The position numbers and the translations under genes are program-made. From Edaphobacillus lindanitolerans (lineage in GTDB: Bacteria > Bacillota > Bacilli > Bacillales_A > Planococcaceae), in the NCBI RefSeq assembly GCF_900156305.1, contig NZ_FTPL01000001.1, positions 620,001 through 684,000 on the forward strand: a stretch of DNA of 64,000 nucleotides, read 5' to 3'. The notes beneath the pieces are model-generated. The model saw only the letters and a program-made list of their open reading frames with translations, did no database searches and was not told the origin of the DNA. Shown one piece after another: positions 1 through 9,005 of the stretch; position 1 is the stretch's first letter; the number at the start of each line of letters is the position of its first letter.

Positions 1-1313
1 GGACGGAAGAACGGGCATTGCGGGAGAAACTCGAGTCCATCGCCTACACGGATCCCGATACAGGACTCATGAACCGTCATAAACTGACCGAAGAAGCCGA
101 GCAGCTCATCCATAAGAACCGCCACTTCACCTTTGTCTATCTGGCGATCGAAAACTTCCATTCTCTTTTCGACCCCGGAGACAAGGAAGCGGAGAAACGG
201 ATTCTCGATGAGTTTGTCCACGGCATGAAAGTATATTTCCGCAACAGCCGGTTCGCACGGATCGGGATGAATGAATTCGCCATCCTGACTCCGCTCGGAA
301 GCTGGTTTGCCGAAGGTTTCCTGCAGTTCCTCGATGAGCATCCGATCCAGTCGGACATCACCGGCATTCCGGTGAAGGTGAGCGGCGGCATCGCCAAGTT
401 CCCCGATGACCAGCAGTCATTCAAGCATCTCCTCAGCGCCTCGTCCATTGCCCGGCACCGGGCGATGCGGGACGGAGGCGGACTGATCACCTCCCTGTCA
501 AAACCCGAACAGCGGACAGTCGCCCGGAGGCTCCGCATCGAACAAAAGTTGCCGGCCGCACTGGAGGATGGGGCCATCCAGGCATTCTTCCAGCCTCAGC
601 TGGACATGACGACCGGCAGGATCATCGCGGCAGAAGCGCTCGTGCGCTGGGAAGACCGGGACCTCGGGAATGTGACGCCTTCGGAACTGATCCCGGTGGC
701 GGAGGATGCCGGCCTGATTTCCGCACTCGGTGCCCATGTGATCGAGGTTGCCGCCCGGCAGGCCGCCTCCTGGAAACAGGAAGGGCTCGGTGTCACCGTC
801 AGCTGCAACACCTCGGTCCGTGAATTCCGGGCCGGGGACATGGTCACCAAGATCCGGGATATCCTCGAGCGCACTTCCTGTCCGCCCTCTCTCCTCGAAC
901 TGGAGATCACCGAGAAGTTCGCATTTGAAGCCGAGGCGGAAGGTGAAATCATGCACCAGCTGAAACTGCTCCATGACGACGGGATCTCGTTTGCGCTCGA
1001 TGACTTCGGGACCGGCTATGCCTCGTTCCGGTATATGCAGACCGTCCCGATCCAGAAGATCAAGCTCGGCGAGGAATTCATTGCATCCTTCCCGACGAAC
1101 GACAAAGTCGGCAGGATCGTGGACGGGCTTGTCCGGTTCGGGCATTCGCTCGGCCTCTTCGTAGTCGCCGAAGGGGTCGAACATGAAGAAGTCTACAAAG
1201 CGCTCGCGGACAGCGGATGCGATGCGGTCCAGGGCTACCATACCGGCCGTCCGATGCCGGCCGAGCAGCTGACCGCCCTGCTCAGAGAACAGGCACTAAG
1301 CAAAAACAACTGA
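1..1313 (+). CDS. GGDEF-EAL domain protein, 5' end outside window
   Basis: The frame is open from the first bases (in frame from base 3), so the N-terminus, probably a PAS or other sensor, lies upstream. Visible are a linker ending in the typical DPDTGLMNR start of a GGDEF domain, a degenerate GGDEF signature (GMNEF near base 267), then a full EAL domain. EAL motifs present include AEALVRW (about residue 205 counted from the TTG at 18), LELEITE, DDFGTG, VAEGVE and the terminal GCDAVQGY. The GGDEF half should therefore be inactive as a diguanylate cyclase, while the EAL half could still hydrolyse cyclic di-GMP. One difference from the usual pattern is KIKLGEEF where KIDxSF is common, so activity is not certain. 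A strong terminator follows directly. Confidence 0.93.
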   Translation, partial: TEERALREKLESIAYTDPDTGLMNRHKLTEEAEQLIHKNRHFTFVYLAIENFHSLFDPGDKEAEKRILDEFVHGMKVYFRNSRFARIGMNEFAILTPLGSWFAEGFLQFLDEHPIQSDITGIPVKVSGGIAKFPDDQQSFKHLLSASSIARHRAMRDGGGLITSLSKPEQRTVARRLRIEQKLPAALEDGAIQAFFQPQLDMTTGRIIAAEALVRWEDRDLGNVTPSELIPVAEDAGLISALGAHVIEVAARQAASWKQEGLGVTVSCNTSVREFRAGDMVTKIRDILERTSCPPSLLELEITEKFAFEAEAEGEIMHQLKLLHDDGISFALDDFGTGYASFRYMQTVPIQKIKLGEEFIASFPTNDKVGRIVDGLVRFGHSLGLFVVAEGVEHEEVYKALADSGCDAVQGYHTGRPMPAEQLTALLREQALSKNN

Positions 1314-1317
1314 AACA

Positions 1318-1359
1318 AGCGCCGCTGCATGGACAGGATCCCATGCAGCGGCGCTTTTT
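1318..1359 (+). terminator. Intrinsic terminator after the GGDEF-EAL gene
   Basis: A 15-bp perfect stem (AGCGCCGCTGCATGG and its complement) with a short loop is followed by five T on the plus strand, a few bases after the stop codon. Confidence 0.9.
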
Positions 1360-1362
1360 CTG

Positions 1363-1809
1363 TCAGACTGCCCGCGCTCTTCTTTTGAACACCAGCTGGA
1401 TGATGACTTCCGCAAACACGAGCCCCATCGCGATTGAGCCTGAAATCATGAACGCCTCCATCGCATGGACGGTCGCCACGTCGTAGTGCGTCTCCATCAC
1501 GTTCCGCATCGCGTTGTACGCCGTCCCGCCCGGAACGAGCGGGATGATGCCGGCGACACTGAAGATGATCATGGGGGTCCGGTATCTCTTTGCGAACAGG
1601 TGCGCCACCACTGCCACGGCAAATGCCCCGATGAATGACGCCTTGACCGTGTCCCCTCCAAGAAGCAGGTCGCGGGCCGCCAGATAGGCAAGCCAGCCGA
1701 CAAGGCCGACGAAGCCGCAGTGAAGAAGCCGGTTCCTCGGTGAATTGAAGATGATGCCGAACATGGCGGAGGCGATGAAGCTGCAGATGCCGTTGATCGC
1801 CCAGATCAT
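1363..1809 (-). CDS. Threonine/serine exporter family, small subunit (ThrE_2/DUF3815, YjjB type)
   Basis: 148 residues, almost entirely hydrophobic, with about four to five predicted membrane segments. It contains the IPLVPGG(T/L) motif typical of ThrE-family proteins. In many bacteria the long actinobacterial exporter ThrE is split into two proteins, and this is the shorter C-terminal half. Its ATG overlaps the stop of the upstream partner by 4 bp (ATGA), so the two are translationally coupled. Probable role: efflux of threonine/serine or small dicarboxylates. The substrate is not visible from sequence. Confidence 0.88.
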   Translation of the reverse strand: MIWAINGICSFIASAMFGIIFNSPRNRLLHCGFVGLVGWLAYLAARDLLLGGDTVKASFIGAFAVAVVAHLFAKRYRTPMIIFSVAGIIPLVPGGTAYNAMRNVMETHYDVATVHAMEAFMISGSIAMGLVFAEVIIQLVFKRRARAV

Positions 1810-2570
1810 GCCGCCACCCCCCGGAAACTCAGGACAAGCGCAATGCCGGCCCCGATTGCAAATGCGGTGAGGAAGGCCTCCGCCCCTTTCGCCAGCCCCG
1901 CCATGAAGTGCCCGGCCATAAGATCGCGGACGGCGTTCGTGATCAGGAGACCCGGGACGAGCGGCATGACCGCCGCAATGATGATCACATCAAGCTGCCC
2001 GCCGAATCCGGTCCGGACCGCCGCCAGGGACAACAGGCCGACGACAGCGGAAGCGGTGAACTCCGAGAAGAACTTGACCCGTGTTTTCTCGTGGAACGTT
2101 TCGGATACGAAGAAGCCGAGGCCTCCGGCGATGAATGCGGCCGGAATGTCGAGCCAGTGCCCCCCGAACAGGATGAGGAAACTCCCGCTCGCAACCGCCG
2201 CCGCGAGCAGCTGCAGCCAGAACGGGAACATGAAGTCTCCCCGTTCGATCCGCTTTAATTCATGATAGGCTTCCTTGAGGGGAATCTCCCCCGAGGAAAG
2301 GCCGCGCGAGACCGAATTGACCCGTGCGATCTTTTCGAGGTCCGTCGCCCTCTTCCGGATGCTCGCGAGCTTCACGTGGCGGTTGCCGCCGGGAGAGAAA
2401 ATGATGCCGGTCGATGTCGTGAACGAATCGGCTCCGGTCAGGCCCTGGGAAGCGGCCATCCTGGCCATCGTATCATCGACGCGATACGTCTCCGCTCCCG
2501 CCTCCATCATCAGTCTCCCCGCCAGCAGACAGCATTCGACTGTCAGCTCCTCTGTTGAATCAATGATCAT
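1806..2570 (-). CDS. Threonine/serine exporter family, large subunit (ThrE/DUF1212, YjjP type)
   Basis: 254 residues. The soluble N-terminal part (1-110) has the family motifs LLMEAGAETYRVDDT-like and FTTSTGI; the C-terminal part has four to five membrane helices including MPLVPG. It pairs with the downstream 148-residue subunit, overlapping it by 4 bp. The start ATG at 2570 has only a weak ribosome site (GATGGG). Together the two genes should form one bipartite carrier in the cytoplasmic membrane. The approximately 200 bp upstream hold no gene. Confidence 0.88.
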   Translation of the reverse strand: MIIDSTEELTVECCLLAGRLMMEAGAETYRVDDTMARMAASQGLTGADSFTTSTGIIFSPGGNRHVKLASIRKRATDLEKIARVNSVSRGLSSGEIPLKEAYHELKRIERGDFMFPFWLQLLAAAVASGSFLILFGGHWLDIPAAFIAGGLGFFVSETFHEKTRVKFFSEFTASAVVGLLSLAAVRTGFGGQLDVIIIAAVMPLVPGLLITNAVRDLMAGHFMAGLAKGAEAFLTAFAIGAGIALVLSFRGVAA

Positions 2571-2777
2571 GAACCCATCGCCGTCCGTCCTGTGTGCATT
2601 TTTCTCATCGTATCCGAAAGCTGTCCAAAACTCAATAAGACCGGCAAGGTTCAGGCGATTCTAAACTCAGTGGCAATAACAGCCCGTGGCCCCCGTCTCA
2701 TCCAGAGGGGTGAATGCATCCAGACCCGGATTTCCGGCAGCCGCCCACTCGTCCTGCCGATGCCGTCAGGCCGGCAA

Positions 2778-4925
2778 TCACTTCCCCGTCGAACCCAGTT
2801 CGTCGAAGCCGTCAAGCGAGTAGGCGGTGACGTCTTTTGCCGTGACCGCAAAGGCGGCATTCCCCGACCAGACAATGCGCTGGATGATCGAGTCATAGTC
2901 TTCATACCCCATGTCGTTGTATGACTTCTCCGTCAGGTCCCCCTTTTTGACGATGCCGCCCTCCGGAGTGATTTCATAGATGAGTGCGCCTCCGCCTTCA
3001 TAGGAGAGCTCGCCTTCCTTCCCCTTCTCTTCATAGATCATGACCGGAAATCCGTAGAGATTGCGTCCTTTATGTTCAAACAGCACCTTATGGTCATATT
3101 GGATGTCGGAGTGGGTGCCCGAGCCGCCGATGATTTCGGTCGCCTGTTCTTTCGGATTGGCCATGTCCGAGACGTCGAACAGGGAAATCTTCATGCCCGC
3201 GGTGCGCACCACCGGTTCCTTGCCGTCGGTGCCGCCTGTAACGATCGTATGCTCGCCGAACCCGATCAGATGGTCTTTTCCAAGCGGATGGAGATAGTTG
3301 CTGAACCCTGGAATCTTGAGCTCGCCGAGCACTTTCGGTGCGGCCGGATCGCTCAGGTCCAGCGCAAACAGCGGGTCCGTTTCCCGGAACGTGACGACAT
3401 AGCCGCGGTCGCCCATGAAGCGTGCAGAATAAATCCGTTCTCCGCGCGCCAGCCCGCCCACCGATCCGGTTTCCTTCATCTTCGCGTCGAACACATGGAT
3501 CGCCGATTCGGATGGGCGCTGTTCATCCCACATATCCCCCTCCGTGACGGCGATCCGGAAGTACCCCTTGTGCTCATCCATCGAAAACTGATTGAGCGGC
3601 CTTCCGGACACTTCTCCGGATGCGAGGAACCGGACGTCGGTCCCGTCCAGTCCGAACTTGAAGATGGACGTGGAGGACAGGTCCGTTCCGTCCCCTCTCA
3701 TCAGCCAGGGGCCAAATGTGGAGGAAGTGATGTACAGATGCTCCTTCGACATATAAAGCCCGCTTCCGCTGCCAAGATAGGCCTTCGTCTTGACGGAACC
3801 GGCCTTGTCTCCTTCGAGGCTGATCGATGTGATCACACTGTAGGCATCCCCGTCGGTACCCGGCAGGATGGTGATATCCCCGGTTTCCATCGGGCTGAGG
3901 CTCCGCTCTTTTCCGGTATCATAAGTGAACGGGCGGACATCACGGCCTTCCTCGATCGCCCATCCCATCTGCTGGACATTGGTGACGATGTACAGAATGC
4001 CGTTGGTCAGTCGCGAGCTGAGATACCAGCCCTCCGAACCCGCTTCCTGCAGCAGCTTCGGCTTTGCCGGATTGCCCACGTCATACAGGCGGACGGTGAC
4101 TGCCGTCCCGCCGGCCGGCATGATGCTCCCCGCGGATTTCTCGCCGCCCTCGAAGCTTTTCGGGATCGGCAGGTCAAAATACCGGTGGCCGATCACGGCG
4201 AGCGTGTCACCGTCCAGATACAGCTCCATCGGCATGAATTCCTGGCTGCCCGGCAGTTCGGCGATCTGAACCGGCTTCTCCGGATTCCGGATGTCCGTGA
4301 TCCGCACGCCTTCCCCGCCGGTTGCCGCATATAAGTATTCACCGTCGGTCTTGACGATATCCCCCTCATCCACCCCCTCAACCTGGGTGTTCGTCTCCGA
4401 GTGGCCGTCCATCCCGCCACCGCTCGATTCAGCCGCCTTATCCTCCGAAGAAGACGACTCAATCGTCATTCCGAACAAACCCTGTTTCTCGCGGCTCGCA
4501 GATATCCTGCGGAAATGATCTTCCAGTTCAGCAAGCGATGCAACTGGTTCGATGACATCCCGCACATTGAACTTGACGCTTTTTACGGCAGGCTTCCCGC
4601 CGAACAGTCCAGCAAAAGCAGACCGCTTTACGTGGAGCGTATATGTCCCCTCCTTGAGTCCGGCAACGCCGAGCCGATTCCCCTCGATGGTCATGTCCGC
4701 ATCCACCGGAATTCCGCTTTCCCCCGTGATTCTCAAGTTTCCGTTTTTGCCTGCCCGTCCGTCCAGCGGCTCGCCGAACACGACTTGCCAAGGCTCTCCG
4801 CTCAGCGCGACCGGCGAGGCACTCACGCCGACCGTATGCTCCATCCGTGCACCGATTGCCAGCACGGCGATGAGCACGGCGGCGCATCCCCCCGCAATCC
4901 ATGCCGCCTTTTTACTTCGGTTCAT
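2778..4925 (-). CDS. Secreted/membrane-anchored beta-propeller domain protein
   Basis: 715 residues. The N-terminus has a positively charged stretch followed by one hydrophobic helix (about 8-26), so the protein is exported and either cleaved or membrane-anchored. A small Ig-like region precedes the conserved block TNTQVEGVDEGDIVKTDGEYLY (about residue 180), the hallmark of the Beta_propel family (PF09826) of secreted Bacillales proteins of unknown function. The rest consists of repeated beta-rich blades. Start: ATG at 4925 with AGGGAGGGG upstream. It is monocistronic. I cannot assign an enzymatic role. Confidence 0.88.
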   Translation of the reverse strand: MNRSKKAAWIAGGCAAVLIAVLAIGARMEHTVGVSASPVALSGEPWQVVFGEPLDGRAGKNGNLRITGESGIPVDADMTIEGNRLGVAGLKEGTYTLHVKRSAFAGLFGGKPAVKSVKFNVRDVIEPVASLAELEDHFRRISASREKQGLFGMTIESSSSEDKAAESSGGGMDGHSETNTQVEGVDEGDIVKTDGEYLYAATGGEGVRITDIRNPEKPVQIAELPGSQEFMPMELYLDGDTLAVIGHRYFDLPIPKSFEGGEKSAGSIMPAGGTAVTVRLYDVGNPAKPKLLQEAGSEGWYLSSRLTNGILYIVTNVQQMGWAIEEGRDVRPFTYDTGKERSLSPMETGDITILPGTDGDAYSVITSISLEGDKAGSVKTKAYLGSGSGLYMSKEHLYITSSTFGPWLMRGDGTDLSSTSIFKFGLDGTDVRFLASGEVSGRPLNQFSMDEHKGYFRIAVTEGDMWDEQRPSESAIHVFDAKMKETGSVGGLARGERIYSARFMGDRGYVVTFRETDPLFALDLSDPAAPKVLGELKIPGFSNYLHPLGKDHLIGFGEHTIVTGGTDGKEPVVRTAGMKISLFDVSDMANPKEQATEIIGGSGTHSDIQYDHKVLFEHKGRNLYGFPVMIYEEKGKEGELSYEGGGALIYEITPEGGIVKKGDLTEKSYNDMGYEDYDSIIQRIVWSGNAAFAVTAKDVTAYSLDGFDELGSTGK

Positions 4926-5095
4926 ACAATACCCCTCCCTTTTCCATTAGTCCGCGCTTCCGCCAAAAGAGTTTCATTCATGCAAAGTCCTTTTGACGAA
5001 TAAATTCTGAAAAGGGGATGGCGCCCGTCCCGCCGTTCCGTTACATTGGTTAATGGGGAAATGTTTTCTGAAAAAAGTAAAGGGGGTTACAAAAA

Positions 5096-6409
5096 ATGAA
5101 AACGCTTACCAGATTCTCCAATGCACTCATGGAGCGATTTCTGCCCGATCCGTACATATTTGTTGCCGTACTGACACTCATCGTCTTCCTTCTCGGACTC
5201 GGACTCACCGACTCCGGACCGCTCGATATGGTCGTACACTGGGGTGACGGCTTCTGGGGACTCCTTTCCTTCACGATGCAGATGGTGATCGTCCTCGTGG
5301 CGGGCCATGTGCTCGCCAACAGCCCGGTATTCAAGCGGCTCTTGAGCTCACTCGCCGGAATGGCGAAATCCCCGGGTTCCGCCATCATCCTCGTGACCGT
5401 CATTTCAATCATTGCCAGCTGGATCAACTGGGGCTTCGGACTAGTCATCGGGGCACTGTTCGCCAAGGAGATCGCAAAGAAAGTGACGAGCGTCGACTAC
5501 CGGTTGCTCGTTGCCAGTGCCTACTCCGGATTCGTCGTCTGGCACGGAGGCCTCGGGGGATCGATTCCGCTGTCGATCGCAACTGCAGACCATCCGTTCG
5601 AATCGATCATGGGCATCGTGCCGGCATCGCAGACCATCTTCTCCGGGTATAACCTGTTCATTGTCGGCATCCTCTTCATCACGATCCCGCTTCTGAACCG
5701 CTGGATGATGCCGAAACCGGAAGATGCGGTCACCGTGGATCCCGCAAAGCTGGAAGACCCGATCGACGTCGAGATTCCGGAAGAGAAAACACCGGCATCC
5801 CGGATGGAAGACAGCGTGCTCCTATCGATGCTCATCGGTGCGCTCGGCGTCGTCTATCTCGCCAACCACTTCGTGCGCAACGGGTTTGACCTGAACCTGA
5901 ATGTCGTCAACCTGATTTTCCTTATCCTCGGCATCATCTTCCACGGCACACCGAGACGGTTCCTCGGAGCGGTGGCGAATGCCGTGAAAACGACCGGCGG
6001 AATCATTATCCAGTTCCCGTTCTATGCCGGCATCATGGGCATGATGACCGCTTCCGGGCTCGCTGCCGTCATTTCGGATGCGTTCGTGTCGATCTCCAAC
6101 GAACACACATTCAACTTATTCACATTCTACGCGGCGGGCATCGTCAACTTCTTCGTCCCGAGCGGCGGCGGCCAGTGGGCGGTCCAGGCACCGATCATGC
6201 TCGACGCAGCCCAGTCGATGGGCGCCGACTACGCCAAGACCGCGATGAGCATCGCATGGGGCGATGCCTGGACGAACATGATCCAGCCGTTCTGGGCACT
6301 TCCTGCACTCGCGATCGCCGGTCTGAAGGCGAAGGACATCATGGGGTATTGCGTGTTTGTCCTTTTGCTGAGCGGCATTGTCATTTCGATCGGGCTTTAC
6401 TTCTTCTGA
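5096..6409 (+). CDS. atoE: Short-chain fatty acid transporter, AtoE family
   Basis: 437 residues with about 11-12 hydrophobic segments and the family's characteristic N-terminus (MERFLPDPYIFV) and FFVPSGGGQWAVQAP motif, which defines the AtoE/short-chain fatty acid carrier family (TIGR00366). In Escherichia coli AtoE imports acetoacetate and short fatty acids. Here it is alone, not with ato enzymes, although an acyl-CoA dehydrogenase lies on the opposite strand next door. Start ATG at 5096 with AAAGGGGG upstream. A terminator follows 10 bp after the stop. Confidence 0.92.
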   Translation: MKTLTRFSNALMERFLPDPYIFVAVLTLIVFLLGLGLTDSGPLDMVVHWGDGFWGLLSFTMQMVIVLVAGHVLANSPVFKRLLSSLAGMAKSPGSAIILVTVISIIASWINWGFGLVIGALFAKEIAKKVTSVDYRLLVASAYSGFVVWHGGLGGSIPLSIATADHPFESIMGIVPASQTIFSGYNLFIVGILFITIPLLNRWMMPKPEDAVTVDPAKLEDPIDVEIPEEKTPASRMEDSVLLSMLIGALGVVYLANHFVRNGFDLNLNVVNLIFLILGIIFHGTPRRFLGAVANAVKTTGGIIIQFPFYAGIMGMMTASGLAAVISDAFVSISNEHTFNLFTFYAAGIVNFFVPSGGGQWAVQAPIMLDAAQSMGADYAKTAMSIAWGDAWTNMIQPFWALPALAIAGLKAKDIMGYCVFVLLLSGIVISIGLYFF

Positions 6410-6419
6410 ATCAAATACA

Positions 6420-6449
6420 AAGCCTGCCCTATTAGGGCAGGCTTTTTTT
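6420..6449 (+). terminator. Intrinsic terminator after atoE
   Basis: AGCCTGCCCT-ATT-AGGGCAGGCT hairpin followed by seven T. Confidence 0.92.
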
Positions 6450-6525
6450 GTCCGGGACAGTTGGATGGCGGATAAGGCGGTTTTAAGGAGAGTTTGGCCT
6501 TCCAGGCCCGCCGGTTTTAATAAGA

Positions 6526-6556
6526 GAACGGGGCCTCCAGATTCGGAGAGCCCCGT
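6526..6556 (-). terminator. Probable intrinsic terminator of the lysine operon
   Basis: On the minus strand ACGGGGC ... GCCCCGT forms a stem (with a second inner stem CTCC/GGAG) immediately after the stop codon of the acyl-CoA dehydrogenase gene. The following tract is T-rich but interrupted (TCTCTTATT). Confidence 0.65.
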
Positions 6557-6559
6557 CAC

Positions 6560-7753
6560 TCATGCATCCGGCGTCCATGCCGGCAGCATCTTGCTGAGCT
6601 TCTTGTCTTCACGGTAGCCGAGCACATATTCCGCCTGCATGACCGTGTGGATCTCCCGCGTGCCTTCATAAATGACCGGCGCTTTGGAGTTCCTCAGGAA
6701 ACGTGCGACCGGATAGTCGTCCGAGTAGCCGTAGGCCCCGTGGATCTGGAAGGCATCGTCGGCGGCTTTATTTGCAAAGTCGCACGCCTGCCATTTGGCG
6801 AGGGACGTCTCGCGGGTGTTGCGGATGCCTTGATTCTTCAGTTCGCCGGCGCGGTAGACGAGCAGTCGGCTCATCTGGTAGCCCGCTTCCATGTTGGCGA
6901 TCATCTGCTGGACGAGCTGGTGCCTGCCGATCGGCTTTCCGAATGTTTCCCGCTCGTGGCAGTATTTCACGCTCGCTTCCAGGCAGGCCTGGATGAGGCC
7001 GACGGCGCCGGCCGCCACCGTGAAGCGGCCGTTGTCAAGAGAGGCCATGGCGATCTTGAAGCCTTCGCCTTCTTCTCCGAGCCGGTTTTCCGCCGGCACG
7101 CGCACGTCTTCAAAGAACAGCTCTCCGGTATTGCCCGCCCGGATGCCGTATTTCCCTTTGATCGCCTTGGAGGAAAAGCCGGGCATCGTGCGCTCGACGA
7201 TGAATGCGGTGATGCCGTGATGCTTTTTGGATTTGTCCGTGTACGCAAATACGAGGAAATGATCGGCCACGTCACAAAGCGAGATCCACGTTTTCTGGCC
7301 GTTGAGCACATAATGGTCCCCGTCGCGGACGGCGGTTGTCGACATGGCGGCGACGTCAGATCCGGCGCCCGGCTCGGTGAGTCCGAAAGCGCCGATCTTT
7401 TCACCCTTCGCCTGCGGCACGAGATACTTCTGCTTTTGTTCTTCATTTCCCCACTGGAGCAGCGACATCGAGTTCAGGCCGATGTGCACCGACACGGCCG
7501 TCCGGAACGCGGTGTCTCCCCGCTCCAGTTCCTCACAGAGAACGGCGAGGGAATTGTAGTCCATTCCGCTGCCGCCATATTCCTCCGGGATGCAGACGCC
7601 CATGAAGCCCATGTCGGCGAGCCGCTTCCACAGGTTCGGATCAAACCCGCCTTCGGTGTCCCATTTTGCGATATGCGGGATGATCTCGTCATCCGTGAAC
7701 TGCCGTGCAGTTTTTCTCAGCAGCTCCTGTTCTTCAGAAAATCCGAAATCCAA
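6560..7753 (-). CDS. Acyl-CoA dehydrogenase
   Basis: 397 residues, the usual length. FAD-dependent dehydrogenation of an acyl-CoA to its 2,3-enoyl form. Motifs: FGLTEPGAGSD (FAD/substrate binding, about 125-135), KTWIS, and the catalytic glutamate in APVIYEGTREIH near residue 365. Start is TTG at 7753, supported by AAAGGGGGAA. It is the last gene of a three-gene operon after the lysine-dehydrogenase-like gene (33-bp gap). In lysine degradation through aminoadipate the matching step would be glutaryl-CoA dehydrogenase; that substrate is an inference from context only, and a general short-chain enzyme is equally possible. Confidence 0.93.
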   Translation of the reverse strand: MDFGFSEEQELLRKTARQFTDDEIIPHIAKWDTEGGFDPNLWKRLADMGFMGVCIPEEYGGSGMDYNSLAVLCEELERGDTAFRTAVSVHIGLNSMSLLQWGNEEQKQKYLVPQAKGEKIGAFGLTEPGAGSDVAAMSTTAVRDGDHYVLNGQKTWISLCDVADHFLVFAYTDKSKKHHGITAFIVERTMPGFSSKAIKGKYGIRAGNTGELFFEDVRVPAENRLGEEGEGFKIAMASLDNGRFTVAAGAVGLIQACLEASVKYCHERETFGKPIGRHQLVQQMIANMEAGYQMSRLLVYRAGELKNQGIRNTRETSLAKWQACDFANKAADDAFQIHGAYGYSDDYPVARFLRNSKAPVIYEGTREIHTVMQAEYVLGYREDKKLSKMLPAWTPDA

Positions 7754-7786
7754 CCTCAGTTCCCCCTTTCACTTTGCCGCAGGCGC

Positions 7787-8953
7787 TCAGACCGTCGCGG
7801 CTTCCTCGGAAGAAATCTCGGCGATGTTCACGCCGCGTTTTTTCATTTCCTCGATGTACGGGCCGCCCGGCACGATGAGTTCCGGCGGATGCACGCCTCG
7901 TTTTGTGATCGTCCCGTCTCCGATCATCTGGGCCACAACAGAGATGGTGTTGGCAGTTGCCCGCGCCATCGCGGTCACGTTCGTTTCAGGATCCTTTTCC
8001 GTGATCAGGTCATATTCATAACAGGCATCATGGCCATCTTTCTTGCCCCGGACGATCACACGGAGCAGAACGGCGTCTTTCTTGTCTCCGAGCTTGAGCT
8101 GCGGCGACAGATGTTCCCTCATCACATCACGGACTTTCACGGTCTGTCCCCCGACCGTCACTTCCGCATCCCGCCCGAGCAGGCCGAGGTCGACGAGGAG
8201 CCCGAACTTCTCGGCATGGCCTTTGTAGCGGATTGTCTTGTATTCTAGCGTGTCGAGATCCGGGAACGACTTTGACAGGGTTGATGTCCCGCCCGATGTA
8301 TGGAATGCCTCCATTTCGCCGTAGCCGTCAAAGGTGATCGATTCGAGTTCGCTCAGCGACGGCACTTCCTGCCACTTTCCTTCCCGGATCACATGGGACG
8401 GATCCGTGTAGTGGTCGAACACGCCTTCCAGGGAAAAGACGATGCTGTAGTTGAGCGGAGGTTCGGGATCGACCGGGATTCCGCCGACATACAGCTTCAC
8501 GGACTCCGCCTGGTCAAGCTTCCCCGCACCGTAGCCTGTCAGGATATTGATCATGCCGGGTGCGACTCCGAGATCCGGAATCAGGGTGATGCCCTTCTTC
8601 TCCGCCGCTTCGGACAAGTCGAGGACCGCATCCGTTGCCCCGCCGATATGCCCGCCGAGGTCGACCGAGTGGACGCCTGCTTCGATTGCGGTACGGGCGA
8701 CTTTTTCGTTGAATGTGTAAAACAGTGCATTGATGACGACGTCGCCGAGCGACATCACTTCCTTGAGCCGGGCATCATCGGTTGCGTCGAGCTGCAGAAT
8801 CTCCAGCTTGTCCGATTGGAGCCGCCCAGCGAATTCTTCCGCTTGGGCGACATGCAGGTCCGCCAGCCACACTTTCTCGACTTTCTCGCTTTTCACCAGG
8901 TCCCGCGCTGCTTCTTTTCCCATCAATCCTGCTCCGAGTACGACTACTTTCAT
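7787..8953 (-). CDS. Probable L-lysine 6-dehydrogenase (saccharopine dehydrogenase family)
   Basis: 388 residues from ATG at 8953, which has AAGGGGAG at good spacing; a longer open frame extends upstream without a ribosome site. The N-terminal Rossmann motif [13 protein letters not shown] binds NAD(P). Later blocks such as [36 protein letters not shown]-type, [10 protein letters not shown] and [12 protein letters not shown] match, from memory, the Geobacillus L-lysine 6-dehydrogenase rather than true saccharopine reductases. The reaction would be lysine to allysine plus ammonia. The upstream neighbour, an aldehyde dehydrogenase, could oxidise allysine to 2-aminoadipate, which supports the assignment. 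Sequence cannot exclude activity on a related amino acid. Confidence 0.85.
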   Translation of the reverse strand: MKVVVLGAGLMGKEAARDLVKSEKVEKVWLADLHVAQAEEFAGRLQSDKLEILQLDATDDARLKEVMSLGDVVINALFYTFNEKVARTAIEAGVHSVDLGGHIGGATDAVLDLSEAAEKKGITLIPDLGVAPGMINILTGYGAGKLDQAESVKLYVGGIPVDPEPPLNYSIVFSLEGVFDHYTDPSHVIREGKWQEVPSLSELESITFDGYGEMEAFHTSGGTSTLSKSFPDLDTLEYKTIRYKGHAEKFGLLVDLGLLGRDAEVTVGGQTVKVRDVMREHLSPQLKLGDKKDAVLLRVIVRGKKDGHDACYEYDLITEKDPETNVTAMARATANTISVVAQMIGDGTITKRGVHPPELIVPGGPYIEEMKKRGVNIAEISSEEAATV

Positions 8954-9005
8954 CTCTTTTTCTCCCCTTTCAGATTCGGTTCTTTCCGATTTGATACCAC
9001 AAGTG

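Noticed and set aside
3072-4334. 420-codon plus-strand open frame over the beta-propeller gene
   Set aside because: Antisense frame with no recognisable protein features.
6647-8248. 533-codon plus-strand open frame
   Set aside because: Antisense to the acyl-CoA and lysine dehydrogenase genes; a GC-rich shadow without protein-like sequence.
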